NCBI RefSeq assembly: GCF_015840915.1
Contig: NZ_CP060398.1
Location: 3,596,001-3,660,000 of the forward strand
DNA length: 64,000 nt
Source of the DNA: Synechococcus sp. CBW1002
Lineage (GTDB): Bacteria; Cyanobacteriota; Cyanobacteriia; PCC-6307; Cyanobiaceae
Direction: 5' to 3'
Positions 61,748-64,000 of the stretch are shown here, one piece after another. How positions within the stretch are numbered: position 1 is the stretch's first letter; each line of letters opens with the position of its first letter. The notes beneath the pieces are model-generated. The model had not been told where the DNA came from. It searched no databases and worked only from the letters and a program-made list of their open reading frames with translations. Made by a program: the position numbers and the translations under genes.

Positions 61748-62487
61748 ACCCTCCCCATCGCCCCGGCTGGGGGGATCTGCCCCGACGGGCCGCCCTCTGG
61801 CGGGGCCTGGGACTGGGCCTGTGGGGGCTGGTGCTGCTGCAGAGTGCCGCCAGCGACCGGCTCGCCCTGCTGCTGCGCGAGGTGTTCCATCCGCTGGTCT
61901 GGCTGGCCGGGGCTTTGCTGCTGCTGCTGGGAGTCCTGCAGATGGCCCAGGCCTGGCGCCAGGGAAGCAAGGCCGGGGCCCCTGGAGCGGATCGGCTGCG
62001 CCGTAACCAACTACCGGGGCTACTGGGCACTGCGGTGCTCGCCCTGCTGGTGCTGGCCGTGCCGCCGAACCCCTCCTTTGCGGATCTGGCGGGCCAGCGC
62101 CCCCGCGACACCACCAGCGAGGAGGGCCTCAGCTTCGTGTTGCCCCCGGCCCAGCGCAGCCTCACCGACTGGGTCCGGCTGCTGCGCAGCCAGCCCGATC
62201 CCCGCCTGTTCGTCGGTGATCCGGTGCGCATCAGCGGCTTCGTGCTGCCGATGGAGGGGGAACCTCCGCAGCTGGCCCGCCTGCTCGTGCGCTGTTGCCT
62301 GGCCGATGCCACCCCCGTGGGAATGCCGGTCCGCTGGCCGACAACCTCGCCCCTGCCTCGGGCCGACCAGTGGCTTGCCCTCGAGGGGCGCATGGCCCTG
62401 GAAAGCAAGCCCGGCGGCGAGCGTCTGGTGGTGGTGCCCACCCAGATTCGAGAGATCCCACGGCCGGCCCGGCCCCTGGAGCCATGA
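61723..62487 (+). CDS. TIGR03943 (DUF1980-type) protein, permease partner
   Basis: The 254-residue protein (start MGEPVARLNPPHRPG within the permease gene) has two or three N-terminal helices (residues 22-45, 50-70 and 90-112) and an extra-membrane domain (130-250). Family marks such as VRISGFVLPMEGEPPQLARLLVRCCLADATPVGMPV with a Cys pair are seen. Such proteins almost always pair with a PF03773 permease. They are often Zur-regulated in cyanobacteria, suggesting a metal-export or storage role. It is coupled with the next gene by an ATGA overlap. Confidence 0.85.
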   Translation: MGEPVARLNPPHRPGWGDLPRRAALWRGLGLGLWGLVLLQSAASDRLALLLREVFHPLVWLAGALLLLLGVLQMAQAWRQGSKAGAPGADRLRRNQLPGLLGTAVLALLVLAVPPNPSFADLAGQRPRDTTSEEGLSFVLPPAQRSLTDWVRLLRSQPDPRLFVGDPVRISGFVLPMEGEPPQLARLLVRCCLADATPVGMPVRWPTTSPLPRADQWLALEGRMALESKPGGERLVVVPTQIREIPRPARPLEP

Positions 62488-63830
62488 GGCAGCTGCTGCT
62501 CGCCCTCGGGGTCCCGGCAGTTTTGGCGTTGGTGCAGCAGCAATGGCTGTTGCGCCAGCCTCCAAGGCTGGAGGCCCTCGAACCGGCGCCCGCCAGCTCC
62601 GGCCCTGCGGCCCTGCGCAGCCGCTTCAGCCGGCCGATGGACAGCGCCAGCATCGCCAGGTCCAGTCAGCTGCAGCCGCCCCTGGAGCACCGCTGGCTGG
62701 GGGAGGGCGATGGTCTGATGCTGAGTCTTTCAGCGGGGCAACGTCTGAGCGAGCCCCTGCGCCTGGAGCTGGAGGGGCGCGATCGGCGCGGGCTGGCCCT
62801 GCGGCCTGGCGCCTGGTGGTGGGATCCGCGGCCGCGGGTGCTGGCCGTGGTGCCGGTGCCGGGGGGCGAACAGCTGCAGCTGCGGGAGCGGGACGGTCGC
62901 TGGCATCCCCTCTCGCCGGTGTGGCACCGGATCCTGCAGGTCCAGCCCACCGGCGGCGGCCGGTCGCTGGCTCTGGTGAGCCGTTCGCCGGAGGGGGAGC
63001 ACCGGGTCTGGCGCCTGCCCCTGCGGCAACGCAACCTCGCCCCATTGGCCCAGGGACTGGGCCCCGTCCAGGCGGGCCGCCTGGAACCTCTGCTGCCCGA
63101 AAGCCTCACGTTTGCCCACCTCAGCGGCAACCAGCGCGGCGATCTGCTGGTCCAGTCCACCATGGGCATGCCGGGAGAATCGGTGCTGCGCCTCTGGTCA
63201 GCTGGGGGCGACTCACGCCTGCTCGATCTGGAGGCCTCCGGGGGGGTGCAGCTGCTGCCGGAGGGGGGAGCGGCGGTGGTGCCCCTGCCTGAGGGACTGG
63301 CCCTGGTGGATCTGCCCCCCCGGGTTGCCCGGCGCCAGGTCCTGCCGGGCAGCCGGGATCTGAGCAGCTTCTGCCCCCAGGCCGGCAGGGCCCTGCTGGT
63401 GCGCCACTGGCCCGATTTCCGCCGATCGCTGGAGCTGGTGGAACCCGGCCAGGCACCGCGACAGCTCTGGGTGGGTTCGCAAGCCCTGATGGCCAGTGCC
63501 TGTGATCGGGGCGGCCAGCGGGTCTGGGTGCTGCTGCTGGACGCCACCGGGGCCCAACGCCTCACCTTGCTCTCCCTCGATCGGCAGGGCCGGCTGCTGC
63601 GCCGCCGCACCCTGACGGGCTGGGAACTGGAGCCCGGTACGGGGTTGCAGTACGACCCCAGCACCGACCGCCTGCTGGCGACGCTCCGGCCCGTCGCCGC
63701 GGCGGGCAGCACGACGGGTCCGAAGCAGACCGTGACGGCGGCGCGCGCCGTACTGATCGACGCCACTCGCCTGGAACTCGATCCTCTCGATCAGCCCGTG
63801 CTGCAGGCGCAATGGCTACCGGCGGGGTAG
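62484..63830 (+). CDS. Hypothetical protein, beta-propeller-like
   Basis: Not recognised at family level. From MRQLLLALGVPAVLALVQQQW the 448-residue protein has a hydrophobic N-terminal anchor or signal (residues 1-18) and then many similar beta segments (RLWSAGGDSRLLDLEASGG, VVPLPEGLALVDLPPR, RVWVLLLDATGAQRLTLLSLDRQG), which look like blades of a seven-bladed propeller. An exported scaffold or binding protein is the likeliest role. The ATGA coupling to the TIGR03943 gene suggests the same function. Confidence 0.65.
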   Translation: MRQLLLALGVPAVLALVQQQWLLRQPPRLEALEPAPASSGPAALRSRFSRPMDSASIARSSQLQPPLEHRWLGEGDGLMLSLSAGQRLSEPLRLELEGRDRRGLALRPGAWWWDPRPRVLAVVPVPGGEQLQLRERDGRWHPLSPVWHRILQVQPTGGGRSLALVSRSPEGEHRVWRLPLRQRNLAPLAQGLGPVQAGRLEPLLPESLTFAHLSGNQRGDLLVQSTMGMPGESVLRLWSAGGDSRLLDLEASGGVQLLPEGGAAVVPLPEGLALVDLPPRVARRQVLPGSRDLSSFCPQAGRALLVRHWPDFRRSLELVEPGQAPRQLWVGSQALMASACDRGGQRVWVLLLDATGAQRLTLLSLDRQGRLLRRRTLTGWELEPGTGLQYDPSTDRLLATLRPVAAAGSTTGPKQTVTAARAVLIDATRLELDPLDQPVLQAQWLPAG

Positions 63831-63864
63831 AACAAACCCCCCGTCGCCTGTCGCTTCGCGTTCC

Positions 63865-64000
63865 ATGGGTCCGCCCCCCACCACTGATCGACTTCCGCCT
63901 CGCCAGCAGGGTCTGCTGAAGGAGCTCGGCCGGGCCGATGCGGAACTCTCCGGCCAGGAGCTCCACGCCCGCCTGCGGGGAGGTCCCCAGGCCATGGGGC
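63865..64000 (+). CDS. Fur-family metalloregulator (partial, cut by window end)
   Basis: Forty-five codons are visible: MGPPPTTDRLPPRQQGLLKELGRADAELSGQELHARLRGGPQAMG. They fit the N-terminal winged-helix of Fur/Zur proteins (TPRQ…LL…LSAQELHxxL…GLATVY) up to just before the recognition helix. It follows the metal-linked genes after 34 bp on the same strand. Zur is the best guess, given the Zur-type box upstream at znuA. Confidence 0.75.
   Translation, partial: MGPPPTTDRLPPRQQGLLKELGRADAELSGQELHARLRGGPQAMG

Overview
The window comes from a picocyanobacterium of the Synechococcus/Cyanobium type. The host genes are GC-rich, and several are cyanobacterial hallmarks: NdhL with a DUF3007 partner next to trpA, a cyAbrB regulator, a c6-like cytochrome, a group 2 sigma factor, DUF2214 and a Nif11-type leader domain. 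The window falls into three parts: an insertion-sequence-rich left side with a giant secreted protein (1-32 kb), a degraded phage-satellite-like island beside tRNA-Leu (32-45.6 kb), and ordinary host chromosome (45.6-64 kb).

1-7.2 kb is a pile of transposons: an IS3 end with a 313-bp tandem duplication, an IS21 element inserted in an IS66 transposase gene, and two near-identical IS5-like elements in direct tandem separated by 4 bp. From 7.4 to 24.1 kb runs one uninterrupted 5,549-codon gene for a giant RTX/FG-GAP/LamG/Calx-beta surface protein, visibly lower in GC than the host genes. A DedA-like membrane protein, a LuxR-type regulator and a short-chain dehydrogenase follow it. 26.5-31.7 kb is a nested structure: an IS256-type element whose transposase start codon is split by an antisense group II intron, and the intron's ribozyme domain I in turn carries an intact IS66 element with an 8-bp target duplication.

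32.2-45.6 kb reads as an integrative element next to tRNA-Leu(UAA). From the tRNA inward it has putative integrase arm-type repeats, a tyrosine integrase, a small HTH/excisionase-like gene, an 18-bp inverted repeat, a P4-like primase-helicase gene, an iteron-like array, small unknown genes, a terminase small subunit-like gene and a zinc-finger protein. This is the gene set of a phage satellite (PICI or tycheposon-like). It is decayed: the primase-helicase is frameshifted and then split by IS630, which was hit by IS1182, which was hit by an IS110-bearing insert. Target duplications allow the order of events to be read.

45.6-64 kb is compact host chromosome: ndhL-DUF3007-trpA, a methyltransferase, an aminotransferase, a YciI-like protein, a cyAbrB-cytochrome pair, a GNAT, a Nif11-cupin fusion, PsiE, YkvA, a sigma factor, DUF2214 with a metalloprotease, the znuABC zinc uptake operon behind a Zur-type palindrome, a lipase-like hydrolase, hisIE, a QueD-like enzyme and a probable metal-export cluster (ArsP-type permease, TIGR03943) that runs into a Fur-family gene cut by the window end. 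All functional assignments are from reading the sequence; no database search was run.
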